Of a stretch of DNA of 23,215 nt, positions 22,432-23,215 are shown one piece after another. The stretch is from assembly GCA_946626395.1 (NCBI GenBank), contig CAMOUF010000279.1, positions 1 to 23,215 of the forward strand, read 5' to 3'. The DNA is from an uncultured Clostridia bacterium. GTDB taxonomy: Bacteria > Bacillota > Clostridia > Christensenellales > Aristaeellaceae. The stretch's first letter is position 1. The number at the start of each line of letters is the position of its first letter. Both the position numbers and the translations under genes were made by a program. The notes under the pieces are model-generated. The model made no database searches. It was not told where the DNA came from and saw only the letters and a list, made by a program, of their open reading frames with translations.

Positions 22432-22505
22432 AGTTCCAAGCTCTAAGCTCTAAGCTGAAAGCGCGTACCATCAAACTGAAAGATTGGAGCTTAGAACGCA
22501 GAACG
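22432..22505. repeat. Heptamer repeat element, copy C
   Basis: Left arm 22432-22462 has four units (AGTTCCA, AGCTCTA, AGCTCTA, AGCTGAA) and AGC. The right arm 22484-22505 (TTGGAGC, TTAGAACG, CAGAACG) is a partial reverse complement. It lies between ffh and rpsP, inside the operon. Confidence 0.8.
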
Positions 22506-22515
22506 AAAAACGCGG

Positions 22516-22544
22516 TTATCATATTCCTATGATTACCATATACA
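22516..22544 (+). promoter_or_regulatory. Weak candidate promoter for rpsP
   Basis: TTATCA (22516-22521), a 17-bp spacer and TATACA (22539-22544). It is less convincing than the ylxM promoter; rpsP may be read mainly from upstream. Confidence 0.3.
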
Positions 22545-22573
22545 ACAATCAATTTTAGGGAGGAAAAATTACC

Positions 22574-22822
22574 ATGGCAGTGAAAATTCGTCTCAAAAGA
22601 ATGGGCATGAAGAAGCATCCCTTCTATCGCGTGGTTGTGGCTGACGAGCGCAACGCCCGTGACGGCCGTTTCATCGAAGAAATCGGCTACTATGATCCCA
22701 TGAAGCAGCCCGCCGATATCAAGATCGACAACGAAAAGGCCCAGCAGTGGCTCAAGAACGGCGCCCAGCCCACCGATACCGCCCGCATTCTGCTCAAGAA
22801 GTCCGGCGCGATCGAAGGCTGA
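22574..22822 (+). CDS. rpsP: 30S ribosomal protein S16
   Basis: 82 residues, full length. MAVKIRLKRMGMKKHPFYRVVVAD and RDGRFIEEIGYYDP are the S16 signatures, and DTARILLKKSGA closes the fold. It binds 16S rRNA early in 30S assembly. GGGAGG 10 bases upstream of the ATG supports the start. The gene follows ffh and precedes khpA by 16 bp, the normal Firmicutes order. Confidence 0.98.
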   Translation: MAVKIRLKRMGMKKHPFYRVVVADERNARDGRFIEEIGYYDPMKQPADIKIDNEKAQQWLKNGAQPTDTARILLKKSGAIEG

Positions 22823-22838
22823 GTAGAAAGGAACATCC

Positions 22839-23066
22839 ATGCGGGAACTCGTTCTTTTCCTGGCAAAGTCGCTGGTGGATCAGCCCGACCAGGTGCAGGT
22901 AATGGAAACGGAAGGGCCCGAGGCCATTATCCTGGAATTGTCCGTTGCGCCTGACGATATGGGCAAGGTCATCGGCAAGCAGGGCCGCATCGCCAAGGCC
23001 ATCCGCACGCTGGTCAAGGCCGCCACGGCGAAAGACGCCAAGCCGGTGTTTGTTGAAATCCAGTAA
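22839..23066 (+). CDS. khpA: KhpA family KH-domain RNA-binding protein
   Basis: 75 residues, a single type II KH domain with GKVIGKQGRIAKAIRTLVKA, where GKQG is the RNA-binding GxxG loop. KhpA pairs with KhpB (Jag/EloR) and helps set cell length and division in Gram-positive bacteria, and binds many mRNAs and small RNAs. AAAGGA 6 bases upstream supports the start. The operon ends here with a terminator 12 bp past the stop codon; rimM, trmD and rplS, which commonly follow, are not present in the remaining 103 bases. Confidence 0.96.
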   Translation: MRELVLFLAKSLVDQPDQVQVMETEGPEAIILELSVAPDDMGKVIGKQGRIAKAIRTLVKAATAKDAKPVFVEIQ

Positions 23067-23077
23067 AAATGCCAATA

Positions 23078-23112
23078 GGGCGGCAGATGTTTGCCGCCCT
23101 TTCGCTTTTCTT
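23078..23112 (+). terminator. Intrinsic terminator of the ylxM-ffh-rpsP-khpA operon
   Basis: Perfect 8-bp GC-rich stem GGGCGGCA/TGCCGCCC with a 6-base loop, then TTTCGCTTTTCTTT. It closes the operon 12 bp after khpA. Confidence 0.85.
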
Positions 23113-23173
23113 TGCGGCTTGCATGATTATGAATTAGGTTTAGCACATAAGACAAGATAATTAAAGTACGAAT

Positions 23174-23215
23174 GTTTTGATGTCATCCTGAGCGTATCCG
23201 GACGCGAAGGATCTC
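23174..23215. repeat. Dispersed repeat edge (GTCATCCTGAGCG... type), cut by window
   Basis: It contains TGTCATCCTGAGCG then GCGAAGGATCTC. This resembles a short intergenic sequence that recurs in many bacterial genomes, recalled rather than checked. Here the centre can form a small GCGT/ACGC hairpin inside ATCCT/AGGAT arms. It continues past the window. Confidence 0.45.

Overview
The window looks like chromosomal DNA of a GC-rich, anaerobic, Gram-positive bacterium of the class Clostridia. This is inferred from gene content: SepF, DivIVA and YggT together, a long-form HPF, YlxM-Ffh, a KhpA-type KH protein, rubrerythrin and strong AGGAGG-type ribosome binding sites. A Christensenellales-like gut or rumen lineage is a guess. 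There is no phage, plasmid, CRISPR array, rRNA or tRNA.

Layout. From 1 to 9518 everything is on the minus strand. Read in its own direction this part holds a fused MacB/FtsX ABC transporter, hpf, then a division and envelope cluster (HlyD-like membrane protein, yggS, sepF, yggT, divIVA), tatD, and a secreted L,D-transpeptidase cut by the window edge. From 9617 to 15383 the genes are on the plus strand: a GNAT acetyltransferase behind a sigma-A-like promoter, rubrerythrin, a PHP-type (CpsB-like) phosphatase and a large family 2 glycoside hydrolase. From 15526 to 20222 the minus strand carries a DEDDh exonuclease, an exported rhodanese/cyclophilin-like fusion, a beta-lactamase-fold serine hydrolase, a small unknown protein, a RimJ-type acetyltransferase, a small exported protein and a Nif11-leader peptide. 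From 20626 to 23112 the plus strand carries ylxM-ffh-rpsP-khpA, closed by a terminator.

How genes work together. SepF, DivIVA and YggT serve septation and the polar membrane, and the L,D-transpeptidase cross-links peptidoglycan. YlxM, Ffh, RpsP and KhpA form a protein-targeting and translation operon, and HPF stores ribosomes in stationary phase. Most genes outside these groups look like single-gene units.

Most unusual content. (1) A family of intergenic elements built on a 7-bp unit (AGTTCYA) recurs at five loci. Two copies, about 150 bp each and about 9.4 kb apart, are clearly homologous, hairpin-forming and placed in the same orientation relative to the gene downstream. (2) A Nif11-type leader ending in Gly-Gly is joined to a Cys/His-rich tail, with a small exported protein directly downstream and no recognisable modifying enzyme nearby. 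(3) Two near-identical 20-bp inverted repeats, offset by 51 bp, bracket the ylxM-ffh promoter. (4) Three cluster proteins (HlyD-like, SepF, DivIVA) share long Pro/Gln/Ala-rich disordered segments.
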